Counted from the first letter of the stretch, positions 1 through 7,541 are shown. The stretch: DNA of 21,505 nt from Gemmatimonadota bacterium (GCA_026706505.1 JAPOYQ010000338.1:1-21505), one strand, 5' to 3'. Numbers and translations are program-made. The notes: generated by a model from the sequence alone, not told the origin.

Positions 1-2
1 AT

Positions 3-428
3 CGCGAGCACGAGCCGTACAAGGCGATGATGGAACGCCGACATGCAGATATACCGGACAATGTAGAGATGATTACGCCCAATATACCCGCGGAACCGAG
101 GGATCTATATGCCGCAACCAAAGTGTGGACGGAGTCTTTGGCGCGAACCTACGCCCATCGTCATGGGTTGTCGTGTATCTGCGTCCGTATCGGTCAAGTC
201 GAGCGAGATCGTCCTCGTCCGCCACAGGGTGCCGACATCTATGTGAGCCAACGCGATATTGTCCAGATATTCGAGCAGTGCATCAATGCTGATGGTAGTT
301 TGCGCTTTGCGATTTTCTACGGCATGTCGAACAACGACCTACGTTGGGTGGACATCTCAGATGCACAGCGAAAGGTGGGATTTGTACCACAGGATCGAGC
401 GGAGGATAACCACGACTATGACGCGTAA
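3..428 (+). CDS. NAD(P)-dependent epimerase/dehydratase, 3' part only
   Basis: The frame is open from base 3 to the TAA at 426-428, with no start inside the window that would make a complete protein, so this is the C-terminal ~141 residues of a longer gene. It belongs to the extended short-chain dehydrogenase (sugar-nucleotide epimerase) family. The catalytic YxxxK motif is visible as YAATK (Tyr codon at 108), followed by the typical helix, the 'GLSCICVRIGQV' strand, and a C-terminal 'SNNDLRWVDISDAQRKVGFVPQD' tail like that of NAD-dependent epimerases. The N-terminal Rossmann GxxGxxG lies outside the window. The substrate cannot be read from this part. Internal ATGs at 27 and 30 are methionines within the fold, not likely starts. 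Confidence 0.85.
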   Translation, partial: REHEPYKAMMERRHADIPDNVEMITPNIPAEPRDLYAATKVWTESLARTYAHRHGLSCICVRIGQVERDRPRPPQGADIYVSQRDIVQIFEQCINADGSLRFAIFYGMSNNDLRWVDISDAQRKVGFVPQDRAEDNHDYDA

Positions 429-456
429 CCAGTGGAAACCACTCCACTGAGGTTGA

Positions 457-505
457 CATCTGATTGTCTCTACACTGTGGAGACAATTGCGCTGGTCGTA
501 CTTGA
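457..505 (+). pseudogene. Short remnant of a DUF1016 (YhcG) N-terminal domain
   Basis: In frame 1 this stretch reads LIVSTLWRQLRWSYLI, which matches the 'IV(A/S)TLxRQLxWS' segment of DUF1016 nuclease N-terminal domains. An in-frame TGA at 454-456 precedes it and family similarity is lost after about 505. The nucleotide stretch 463-504 matches 1846-1887 at 38 of 42 positions. It sits upstream of the intact nuclease gene and appears to be a leftover of a second homologue or of a recombination event. Confidence 0.6.
463..487. repeat. 25-nt palindrome, copy A
   Basis: The arms are ATTGTCTC...GAGACAAT around a centre at 475. The inner ACA/TGT also pairs, and the T471/G479 pair could form a G-U wobble. 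It shares its design with copies at 1738-1762 and 1846-1870. Relative to 1846-1870, positions 7 and 19 of the element change together (T/A becomes G/C), which keeps pairing. Confidence 0.7.
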
Positions 506-572
506 TTGCAAAACTTGAAGAGAAGCTATTGGTGACCCGCTGGAGCATCTTCGTCTCGGAGGTGAACGCAAA

Positions 573-1709
573 ATGGCTCACACACTCGTAAAATCGCCTG
601 ACTACGCCGCATGGCTATGCGAGATGAAATCGCGCATCCGGTCGGCCCATTTCAGTGCAGCGCGGGCGGTGAACCGCGATATGATCCTGCTGTATTGGGA
701 CATTGGGCGCGGGATCGTGGAGAAGCAGGAGGAACAGGGTTGGGGTAAGTCGGTAGTGGAACGATTGTCGCAAGACTTGAAGACCGAATTTTCGGGGATG
801 ACTGGCCTCTCAGCCGACAATCTGTGGCGGATGCGCCAATTTTATTGTGAATATGCAAAGCCAGAGTTCACTGCACAGGTTGAAACAGAACTAAAGCAAC
901 CGAATGCCGCAGAATTTCTGGAACAGGCTGTTCCAGAATTACGAGATCAGAACGCACGGATGATTCTGGAACAAGCTGTTCCAGAACTGGTGGCACTAGT
1001 CCCTTGGGGACATCATCTAGAAATCCTGAAGAAGGTGCGTTCTCCTGCCGCCCGCCTGTACTACCTCCGCGCCACCGCCCAATTCGGCTGGACGCGCAAC
1101 GTCCTGCTCAACCAGATCAAAGCTGGAGCATATCAGCGCTCCTTGGCTGAAGGCAAGACACACAACTTTCCGAGTACATTGCCCGAACATCTGGCCGAAC
1201 AGGCGGAAGAAGCCCTCAAAAGTTCGTACAATCTCGAATTTCTGGGGATTTCTCACGCAGTAAGAGAGCGAGAACTTGAGACTCAGCTCATCGAGCAATT
1301 GCAGAATTTCATTTTAGAACTGGGCTATGGCTTCTGCTTCGTGGGACGGCAGCATCGCCTGATGTTGGGCGACAAGGAGTATTTCGTTGATCTGCTGTTC
1401 TATCACCGCTTTCTCAAGTCGCTGGTTGCCTTTGAACTGAAAGCGGGGCCATTCGAGCCAGAATACGCCGGCAAGATGGACTTCTACCTCAACGTGCTCA
1501 ATGAGAAAGAGCGAGCCGAAGACGACAACCCTTCCATCGGCATCATCCTGTGTGCGGAAAAGGACAACCTCGAAGTGGAGTTTGCGCTCAAGAGCAAAAC
1601 CAATCCCATCGGCGTGGCCGAATACCAGTTGCAATCGACTTTGCCGGAGGAACTCAAGGGCAAACTTCCGACGTCCCAACAACTGAGGAAAGCCTTGGGC
1701 CTGTCTTGA
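573..1709 (+). CDS. yhcG: DUF1016 (YhcG family) PD-(D/E)XK nuclease
   Basis: This is a predicted DNase of the YhcG/DUF1016 family, 378 residues and close to full family length. The N-terminal DUF1016 domain covers about residues 10-155, with 'ILLYWDIGRGIVEKQ', 'LSQDLKTEF' and the conserved 'VPWGHHLEILKKV'. The C-terminal PD-(D/E)XK nuclease domain covers about 215-375. Its catalytic residues are visible as D273 in FVDLLFY and E288-x-K290 in FELK. The start ATG follows a strong GGAGGTGA site. Residues 116-123 and 132-139 are a tandem LEQAVPEL repeat with a 16-residue period, encoded by perfect DNA palindromes. DUF1016 remnants flank the gene on both sides. Members of this family are common in mobile and defence islands. 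Their biological targets are poorly known, so a defence role is inference. Confidence 0.92.
   Translation: MAHTLVKSPDYAAWLCEMKSRIRSAHFSAARAVNRDMILLYWDIGRGIVEKQEEQGWGKSVVERLSQDLKTEFSGMTGLSADNLWRMRQFYCEYAKPEFTAQVETELKQPNAAEFLEQAVPELRDQNARMILEQAVPELVALVPWGHHLEILKKVRSPAARLYYLRATAQFGWTRNVLLNQIKAGAYQRSLAEGKTHNFPSTLPEHLAEQAEEALKSSYNLEFLGISHAVRERELETQLIEQLQNFILELGYGFCFVGRQHRLMLGDKEYFVDLLFYHRFLKSLVAFELKAGPFEPEYAGKMDFYLNVLNEKERAEDDNPSIGIILCAEKDNLEVEFALKSKTNPIGVAEYQLQSTLPEELKGKLPTSQQLRKALGLS
916..938. repeat. Perfect palindrome inside yhcG, copy 1
   Basis: The arms TTCTGGAACA (916-925) and TGTTCCAGAA (929-938) are perfectly complementary around a GGC loop. The stretch is translated as part of LEQAVPEL and repeats 48 nt downstream. 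Confidence 0.9.
964..986. repeat. Perfect palindrome inside yhcG, copy 2
   Basis: The same 10-nt arms (964-973 and 977-986) surround an AGC loop, exactly 48 nt (16 codons) after copy 1. Only the loop differs from copy 1 within the 23-nt unit. Confidence 0.9.
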
Positions 1710-1737
1710 AAAGCCGTGAGCCGACTATGGAAAGGAG

Positions 1738-1762
1738 ATTGTTGCGACAGTGTCGCAATAAT
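1738..1762. repeat. 25-nt palindrome, copy B
   Basis: TTGCGACA (1742-1749) pairs with TGTCGCAA (1751-1758) around G1750. Outer ATT/AAT also pairs, with one G-T wobble (1741/1759). It lies in the 'EIVATVSQ' part of the DUF1016 remnant. Confidence 0.75.
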
Positions 1763-1845
1763 TGGTGGGCAGGTTTGGAACAGAGTTTTCGGCAACGAAC
1801 CTTCGCCACATGATTCGCTTTGCTGAGCGTTTCCCAGATGGGAAG

Positions 1846-1870
1846 ATTGTCGCCACACTGTGGCGACAAT
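1846..1870. repeat. 25-nt perfect palindrome, copy C
   Basis: The 12-nt arms ATTGTCGCCACA (1846-1857) and TGTGGCGACAAT (1859-1870) are fully complementary around C1858. It lies in the 'IVATLWRQL' codons of the DUF1016 remnant. The wider stretch 1846-1887 is a 38/42 direct repeat of 463-504, so this repeat brackets the intact nuclease gene. Confidence 0.85.
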
Positions 1871-1954
1871 TGGGCTGGTCGTACTTGTCTTTCGTCCGTT
1901 GTCAATTGATGCTGTGAAATTTTGTCGCCCTGATATTCGAGGGAGGAAATAGCC

Positions 1955-4900
1955 GTGCCGTTGCCTGGTGGTCCCGCAAACAAGCTAGGAAATCGATACG
2001 AATCGTGGTGGACGATCCATCAGTTAGTACGGATTATCGATAAAGAGGCCGACAGTATACGAATTGAGGATCCGAATTTCGATAAAGCCGAATTTGTGGT
2101 TGCTGTAGGAGACAGTCGAGAGCTGCATCAAGCAAAGCGTAGTCGTCCAGAAGGCAAGTGGAATCTGTCCAATCTTCGGAGCATAATAGAGGCGATGTTT
2201 GAGGAGCTTTCTGCAAACGAAAATACACGGTTCGTTTTTGTTTCAGGTAGTGATGCTCCAGAGCTAAGAGAGCTAGCCGGGCGGGCTCTTAGTGCAAAAG
2301 ACCAGGAGGAATTTGAGTCAATATTTGTTGATGCTCGAACTCAAAAGGAAGCCCTCGAAAAACTCAAAGGTATTCGAAAAACCGATACAGCCACGGCATA
2401 CAGATTACTTCATCGCGTCGAAATTCACACAATCGATGAATGGGAGCTTGAAGATAAAGTGCGAGAGTTGCTACAAGCGCGATTCCTTAGTAGGCCGGAC
2501 AAGGTTTGTGACGCTCTCCGTAGTTTTGCTGAAGACTCAATCCTTAAGTGTATCAACCGGGATGATCTGATTTCGTATCTTTCGGGCAAAGGATTCTCGT
2601 TGCGGCGACTTACTAGACCGAGTGATGCCCGTTCGCTTATCCATGAAGCAACAGATCGCTATCTTGACAGCACAAAACGAAAGCTGATTCGGGACTCCCT
2701 CATTCCTCGTTCCTCGACCAAGGAGCTTCTTGAAAAGATCAAAGGCTCTGCTCCTAGAGGTAGCGACTGCGTTGTAACCGGCAAGGCAGGTGGTGGAAAG
2801 ACCGGATGTGTCATCGAATGCGTGGAAGCTCTTTGTCAAAGCAATGACCCTATTGCGGTACTCGCCTTTAGGCTGGATCGAATAGACCCGGTATCGTCCA
2901 CTAAAGAGTTGGGGAAAAGTCTTGAATTAGAGGAATCGCCAGCACTGGTATTAGAGGCAGCGGCGAAAGCCATATCGGGTGAAGCGGTGCTCATTATCGA
3001 TCAACTTGACGCTGTTAGTACAACTTCTGGCCGTAGTTCAGACTTCTTCGATGTTGTGGAAGACCTTTTGGACGAGGTACGAGGTTTACGCGAAAGAGTA
3101 AAATTACATGTAGTGGTTGTTTGCAGAGAATTTGATTGGGAAAACGATCATCGCTTACGTCGTCTTCTCGCTAAGGACGATGCCAAAATCTCAGTCACGG
3201 ACTTCTCTTTAAACGAGGTAAAATCCTCGCTTAGGGCTGACGGTTTCAACACTGCTCTGTTTGATGCAAAGCAATTAGAATTGTTATGCCTTCCCCAGAA
3301 TCTGTCGCTGTTTCTTGATGCGAATTATAGTTCTGATTTACAGCCTGATTTCTTTTCAGAAAAGGATCTGTTTGATCTTTACTGGGACGAGAAACGCGAG
3401 GCAGTCAATAGACGTACTGCTTTCTCTTCAGATAATTGGGCCAACATAATCCAGGCTTTGTGCGACGAAATGACAGAATTCCAACAGCTTTCGGTTACGA
3501 AAGAGAAGCTAGACCAGTTTCCGAACGATTATCTTATACAGATGGCGTCAGAGGGAGTGCTCTCGTTTGATGGAAAGCGTTATGGCTTCGGTCACGAGAA
3601 TTTTTTCGATTACTGTTTTGCCCGCGCCTTTATGGCAAAGGAAGATTCCTTGGTATCATTCCTCATTCCATCGGAACAACATCTATTTCGCAGAGCACAG
3701 GTTCGGCAAGTCCTTGTCTATCTTCGTGATGCTGACCGGGCACGGTATTGTAGAGAACTCAGTGAATTATTGAGAGATGAGAGGATTAGATATCACTTGA
3801 AGGACCTAGCTGTTGCCCTCGCAGTCTTGATGTCGGGGCCAGAAGAAAATGAATGGAACGTAATCGCATCATGGATTGAATCTGAACTTGAGGCAATTAA
3901 GAGCGGCAGACCGAATATAGACAAGTTCGCCTCTTTGGTTTGGAACCGTTTTTATTTTTCTCAGAATTGGTTTCAGATTGCGGATAGAAAAGGTCTCATA
4001 ACGAGTTGGCTTGCATCCGACAATGAAGATGTTATTGACATGGGTGTAGGCTATGTTCGGATTCATCAGGAACATGCAGGTGATAGAGTGGCTGAACTTC
4101 TTGAGCCCTTTGTAAAAAAGAACGGCAAATGGCCTCAACGATTAAGCAGTGTCATGCAATTGGCTACTTTTGAAAACAGTCGAAAGTCATTTGACTTATT
4201 CCTGAAATCAATCGACTATGGAACTATAGATAATAGTAATTGGGGAACATATAGACGACTTAAGGTGCCTCCCGACTGGATTACCGAAGTAACCGCTCAT
4301 TGGCTACAAAGACGCCTTTCAATTGTTCGATCAGCTAAGGACAGTAGAGGCAAACCTAACTGGAATGGTCTATTCAACCATGATGATTTTGGACCAGAAC
4401 TTATACACGACTCTGCAACTAAGGCTCCTGAAGAATTTGCGCAGCATGTCCTACCCGTAATTCTAAAAATTGCTGATGAAGCCGTCTATGCGGAAAACCC
4501 CACCGCCCCCAAGCGGGATGCCGTTTGGGGGATCTTGATTAATGGCGACAATATTTCAATCCGTGAGACATGCAGGAATGCAGCCGCTATAGTAGAGAAG
4601 CTTGCTAAAACTAGATCAGACAGTATTGACAAGATTCTTGCAGAGCTACGTAGCCGTGATACCTATATAGCAAATTTTCTCCTGCTTCGTGCTTATACAG
4701 TAGGCGCTGAGCATTTTGCCAATGATGCTGTGTCTGACCTATGCGACAAGACTTGGCGGTTTCAATGCGGGTACTCCGATAATTCTTATTGGATAGCGAT
4801 GCAATTAATAGAAGCAATTACTCCACTCTGTTCTGGTGAGAACTGTACAAAGCTCGAAAAAGCCATTCTGGATTATATCCCACCTTGGGAGCGCACTCCT

Positions 4901-6487
4901 GAAGGGTACAAGCAGAGAGGACATGCCTGTTTTAATCTACTATCTAGCATTCCAGTTGAATTGAGGAGCCAGAATGCTCAGAGTCGTTATATGGAACTTG
5001 AACGAAAATTTAGAGCACCGGATTCCTCTCCTCGAAGATTAGAAGTGTATCAAGTAGGCTCTCCAATTGAGAAGACAGCCGCGGAGAGAATGACGGATGA
5101 GCAATGGCTAAAAGCAATCCAAGAATATGACTCAGAAGAGGGAAAATATCATTGGGAAAACCCTGAAAAGGGCGGAGCTTTAGAGCTTGCCCGGATGTTG
5201 CAGGAGTTCGTGGAGCAAGAACCGGAAAGATTTGCCCTTTTGAGTCTCAAGTTTCCGTCAGACACCCATCCCTTCTATATAGAGCACATCCTCAATGGTC
5301 TGAAAGAGACAGAAGGCTCTACCGAACTCAAATTAGAAGTATGTCGCAAGGCGTATAATGAATACCGTGATAGCTGTGGGAAAGCGATTACAGACCTATT
5401 GGGGTCAATAGAAGATCCACTCCCTGATGATGCTGTGCAGATGCTCGACTGGCTGGCAACCAAGCATTCGGATCCGGAGAAAGAGTTGTGGAGTGCAGAA
5501 GCCACGGGCGGAACTCCCTACTATGGAGGTGATATCCTTACACATGGTATCAATACAACACGTGGCCGCGCTGCTTGGGCCATTCGTGATCTTATCCAAC
5601 GGAATAGATCATACATTGAGCGTTTTTGTCTCACTATCGAACGACTGGTCAACGACAACAGTGTAGCTGTTCAGGCCTGTACGAGTTCTACTCTTTTAGC
5701 AATACTCAGGTACGACTCGGAATTTGCCTTAGGACAGTTTCTTAGACTTGTTGAACCTCGGGATAGACAACCTAGTGACGATCGCTTACTGGCAACCTCG
5801 GAAGTAAAGCGTTTCATCTATTATGGGGTATACGAGCATTTCGAGGACCTTCAAATCGTTGTCGAGAGAATGTTACGGTCAGAACTTTCTAAAACAAGTA
5901 CAGCAGGCGCTCGGCTGATGAGCATTGCTTTGCTTCTTCAGTATGATAATGCCAAAGACGTTGTAGAAGAAGTACTTCGTGGCAACCCTTCACAAAGACT
6001 AGGGGTAGCTCAAGTAGCATCTGGCAACATTGGCAAGGAGGCGTACCGGCAATGGTCAGAGGAAAAACTTCTACTACTCTTTAATGACGATGATAGTAAG
6101 GTTCGTCAAGAAGCCGCAGGATGTTTCCGAAACTTGGAAGAACAATCTCTGGAATCTTACGAAAATCTGATAATCAGGTTTTGCGATAGCGCAGCCTACC
6201 AAGAAGACTCGTTTTCCTTGATTTACGTTCTTGAGAAATCTCCGTACAGGCTACCTGGCATTACGTATTTTGTATGTAAAAAATTCCTCGAACGGTTTAG
6301 TGAGGAGGCGAATGATATGCGTACGAGTCGGGCAGGGGATATTTCGAGTGTGTCAAAGTTAATTTTACGAACGTATCATCAACACCAACGTGATGAATGG
6401 GCAGCTAAATGTCTCGATCTGATAGACCAGATGTGTCTTGAAAAAAGTTACGCTATTCGCACAGATCTGAATGAATACGAACGGTGA
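1955..6487 (+). CDS. Large defence-type STAND NTPase with N-terminal nuclease-like (DUF4297/Cap4-like) domain
   Basis: This 1510-residue protein starts at GTG 1955, set by the GGGAGGAAAT site at 1941-1950. Residues about 8-170 resemble the DUF4297/Cap4 PD-(D/E)XK nuclease group: 'LGNRYESWWT', then E38/D43 and Q59-A-K61 ('HQAK') as the D...(E/Q)xK core. A P-loop NTPase follows. Its Walker A is GKAGGGKT (276-283), its Walker B is VLIIDQLD (345-352), and 'VVVVCREFD' (386-393) looks like a sensor strand. 'FGHENFFDYCFARAF' (545-559) fits the end of the STAND helical region. Residues ~560-1510 are helical and repeat-like, as in HEAT/TPR sensors. The build (nuclease, NTPase, long repeat sensor) matches Avs/STAND anti-phage proteins in order and size. 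Base composition is clearly more A+T-rich than the metabolic genes, suggesting transfer. The exact family is uncertain; an anti-phage role is inference. Confidence 0.8.
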   Translation: MPLPGGPANKLGNRYESWWTIHQLVRIIDKEADSIRIEDPNFDKAEFVVAVGDSRELHQAKRSRPEGKWNLSNLRSIIEAMFEELSANENTRFVFVSGSDAPELRELAGRALSAKDQEEFESIFVDARTQKEALEKLKGIRKTDTATAYRLLHRVEIHTIDEWELEDKVRELLQARFLSRPDKVCDALRSFAEDSILKCINRDDLISYLSGKGFSLRRLTRPSDARSLIHEATDRYLDSTKRKLIRDSLIPRSSTKELLEKIKGSAPRGSDCVVTGKAGGGKTGCVIECVEALCQSNDPIAVLAFRLDRIDPVSSTKELGKSLELEESPALVLEAAAKAISGEAVLIIDQLDAVSTTSGRSSDFFDVVEDLLDEVRGLRERVKLHVVVVCREFDWENDHRLRRLLAKDDAKISVTDFSLNEVKSSLRADGFNTALFDAKQLELLCLPQNLSLFLDANYSSDLQPDFFSEKDLFDLYWDEKREAVNRRTAFSSDNWANIIQALCDEMTEFQQLSVTKEKLDQFPNDYLIQMASEGVLSFDGKRYGFGHENFFDYCFARAFMAKEDSLVSFLIPSEQHLFRRAQVRQVLVYLRDADRARYCRELSELLRDERIRYHLKDLAVALAVLMSGPEENEWNVIASWIESELEAIKSGRPNIDKFASLVWNRFYFSQNWFQIADRKGLITSWLASDNEDVIDMGVGYVRIHQEHAGDRVAELLEPFVKKNGKWPQRLSSVMQLATFENSRKSFDLFLKSIDYGTIDNSNWGTYRRLKVPPDWITEVTAHWLQRRLSIVRSAKDSRGKPNWNGLFNHDDFGPELIHDSATKAPEEFAQHVLPVILKIADEAVYAENPTAPKRDAVWGILINGDNISIRETCRNAAAIVEKLAKTRSDSIDKILAELRSRDTYIANFLLLRAYTVGAEHFANDAVSDLCDKTWRFQCGYSDNSYWIAMQLIEAITPLCSGENCTKLEKAILDYIPPWERTPEGYKQRGHACFNLLSSIPVELRSQNAQSRYMELERKFRAPDSSPRRLEVYQVGSPIEKTAAERMTDEQWLKAIQEYDSEEGKYHWENPEKGGALELARMLQEFVEQEPERFALLSLKFPSDTHPFYIEHILNGLKETEGSTELKLEVCRKAYNEYRDSCGKAITDLLGSIEDPLPDDAVQMLDWLATKHSDPEKELWSAEATGGTPYYGGDILTHGINTTRGRAAWAIRDLIQRNRSYIERFCLTIERLVNDNSVAVQACTSSTLLAILRYDSEFALGQFLRLVEPRDRQPSDDRLLATSEVKRFIYYGVYEHFEDLQIVVERMLRSELSKTSTAGARLMSIALLLQYDNAKDVVEEVLRGNPSQRLGVAQVASGNIGKEAYRQWSEEKLLLLFNDDDSKVRQEAAGCFRNLEEQSLESYENLIIRFCDSAAYQEDSFSLIYVLEKSPYRLPGITYFVCKKFLERFSEEANDMRTSRAGDISSVSKLILRTYHQHQRDEWAAKCLDLIDQMCLEKSYAIRTDLNEYER

Positions 6488-6506
6488 AACATATAGGAGA
6501 TTAAAA

Positions 6507-7145
6507 ATGTACGACGAATGGAAGCCCATCTACTCGGCTTTAGTTACCGACATCATGGACCAACTCGGCTACCGCGATCAGGCCATGACTCCCGATATCC
6601 GGCCTAGCCGTCCTGACACTTTCATCGCCGGGCCGGCACTCACTATTGACGCGTACGCCGATACTAGCCCCGATCCTGATCCCTACGGCCAAATTTTTGC
6701 CGCTTACGATCAAGCTAGTCCCGGCGACGTGTTCGTTATCGCCACCAATGGAGAAGAGCGCTCTGGCCTTTGGGGCGAGCTCCTCTCCACGGCTGCCCAG
6801 GCTCGCGGCGTCGAATCCGTGCTCACCGACGGCTTGGTCCGCGATGTGCGCCAGATGAACGCCATGGGCTACCACTGCTTCTGCAAAGGCTATTCGCCGC
6901 TCGACTCGGCGGGGCGCATTCTCGCCAAGACGATCAACCAACCTATCACCTGCGGCGGCGTGCAGGTTCACCCTGGCGATTTTATTTTAGCCGACTACGA
7001 TGGCGTGGCGGTGATTCCGGCGGCGATCAAGGGCGAAGTTCATAAAAAGGCTATGGAAAAGCTCGCCGGGGAAAACGTCGTGCGCGATGAATTGGCTGCG
7101 GGGCAGTCGCCGAGGGAGGTTTTTGATCGCTACGGGATATTGTGA
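6507..7145 (+). CDS. RraA-like / HMG-CHA aldolase family protein
   Basis: This is a 212-residue protein of the RraA / 4-hydroxy-4-methyl-2-oxoglutarate aldolase family (old name 'dimethylmenaquinone methyltransferase-like'). The fold's conserved pieces are present: GLWGELL (87-93), TDGLVRDV with D108, R112 and D113, and DYDGVAVIP (163-171). These are metal/substrate-site positions in HMG/CHA aldolases and oxaloacetate decarboxylases of this fold. The start ATG at 6507 is chosen because TAGGAGA lies just upstream. An earlier in-frame ATG at 6471 lies inside the preceding gene and lacks a good site. The gene begins 19 nt after the NTPase stop, but the base composition is different and no functional link is evident. 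The substrate cannot be told from sequence. Confidence 0.85.
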   Translation: MYDEWKPIYSALVTDIMDQLGYRDQAMTPDIRPSRPDTFIAGPALTIDAYADTSPDPDPYGQIFAAYDQASPGDVFVIATNGEERSGLWGELLSTAAQARGVESVLTDGLVRDVRQMNAMGYHCFCKGYSPLDSAGRILAKTINQPITCGGVQVHPGDFILADYDGVAVIPAAIKGEVHKKAMEKLAGENVVRDELAAGQSPREVFDRYGIL

Positions 7146-7178
7146 TTGTGTAGACTTATAAACAGAACCCTACACCTC
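7138..7178. repeat. 41-bp direct repeat, copy 1
   Basis: This stretch, starting TATTGTGATTGTGTAG and ending CCCTACACCTC, matches 7234-7274 at 40 of 41 positions; the difference is A versus G at 7160/7256. Copy 1 holds the authentic 3' end of the RraA-like gene. Confidence 0.93.
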
Positions 7179-7233
7179 TTGTACCAATCCGTCGTCTATG
7201 CCTATGGCCGCTCGTTCCTCTCGGCTCAAGCCG
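7179..7233 (-). pseudogene. 55-bp fragment of a cystathionine gamma-synthase-like gene
   Basis: On the minus strand this reads GLSREERAAIGIDDGLVQ. It is clearly related to GLSREELAAIGIADDLVR near the C-terminus of the intact PLP enzyme at 9967-11106 (14 of 18 residues). The DNA 7184-7233 aligns to 10040-10089 without gaps, with about 44 of 50 matches. The rest of the gene is absent. It differs from the intact copy, so it derives from a paralogue or an older duplication. Confidence 0.8.
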
Positions 7234-7274
7234 TATTGTGATTGTGTAGACTTATGAACAGAACCCTACACCTC
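7234..7274. repeat. 41-bp direct repeat, copy 2
   Basis: This is the second copy of 7138-7178. It holds the authentic 3' end (stop codon at 7266-7268) of the minus-strand small gene that converges on the RraA-like gene, and it also repeats the last bases of the RraA-like gene. Confidence 0.93.
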
Positions 7275-7496
7275 AGTCAACTCAGGAACGTGTTCTTCCT
7301 CATATTTCTCAATCAGCACACCTATGACCTCCATTAATGAAGCTAGAGGGTGATTTTCGTCCTCGCCTACTACATCAATCAAATCGTCTAGTACAGCCAC
7401 AAGCCGTTGATATTCGCCCTCTGCATGGGGGACGAACACAACAGGAGTCAACATGGGCCATACATCTTGAGCGGTTTGTATTTTTGCTTCCATCAT
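7266..7496 (-). CDS. Small acidic protein resembling the N-terminal part of HigA-type regulators
   Basis: This is a 76-residue protein. The middle and end (about 28-76, with 'YQRLVAVLDDLIDVVGEDENHPLASLMEVIG' split over two helices and then 'YEEEHVPEL') resemble the non-DNA-binding N-terminal helices of HigA-like antitoxins and small stand-alone relatives. No helix-turn-helix is present, because the stop follows where the HTH would normally begin. An AAGGAG site precedes two possible starts; ATG at 7493 has the better spacing and 7496 is one codon longer. It is the last gene of the four-gene minus-strand run. No HigB-type toxin is seen beside it. The function is unknown; it could be an adaptor or a truncated antitoxin. 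Confidence 0.65.
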   Translation of the reverse strand: MMEAKIQTAQDVWPMLTPVVFVPHAEGEYQRLVAVLDDLIDVVGEDENHPLASLMEVIGVLIEKYEEEHVPELTEV

Positions 7497-7541
7497 TTAC
7501 TCCTTCCATCTCCCTTTATCATACTCATCATGCGTTAATAC

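Larger units (their letters stand above)
1720..1917 (+). pseudogene. Degenerate DUF1016 (YhcG) N-terminal domain
   Basis: Frame 1 reads ADYGKEIVATVSQ, then a TAA stop (1759-1761), then LVGRFGTEFSATNLRHMIRF and onward through AERFPDGKIVATLWRQLGWSYLS to a TGA at 1915-1917. The order YGKxIVxTxSxxL, GxxFSxxNLRHMIRFAExFPD, IVATLxRQLxWS is the standard core of a DUF1016 N-terminal domain. It is a different subgroup from the intact neighbour, which has LSADNLWRMRQFY at the matching place. The frame is closed upstream by a TGA at 1717-1719. The start of the domain and the whole nuclease half are missing. It begins about 10 nt after the stop of the intact gene, so it looks like the truncated relic of a second nuclease gene. 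Confidence 0.8.

Noticed and set aside
431..443. Hairpin AGTGG-AAA-CCACT just after the epimerase stop, as a terminator
   Set aside because: The stem is only 5 bp and no T-run follows, so it is too weak to call.
463..487. The palindromes at 463, 1738 and 1846 as intergenic REP-like elements or CRISPR-like repeats
   Set aside because: Translation shows they lie in relics of DUF1016 genes, so they are primarily former coding sequence; spacing and number do not fit a CRISPR array.
6471..6506. Longer RraA-like protein starting at 6471
   Set aside because: It overlaps the NTPase gene and lacks a ribosome site; AGGAGA before 6507 decides the start.
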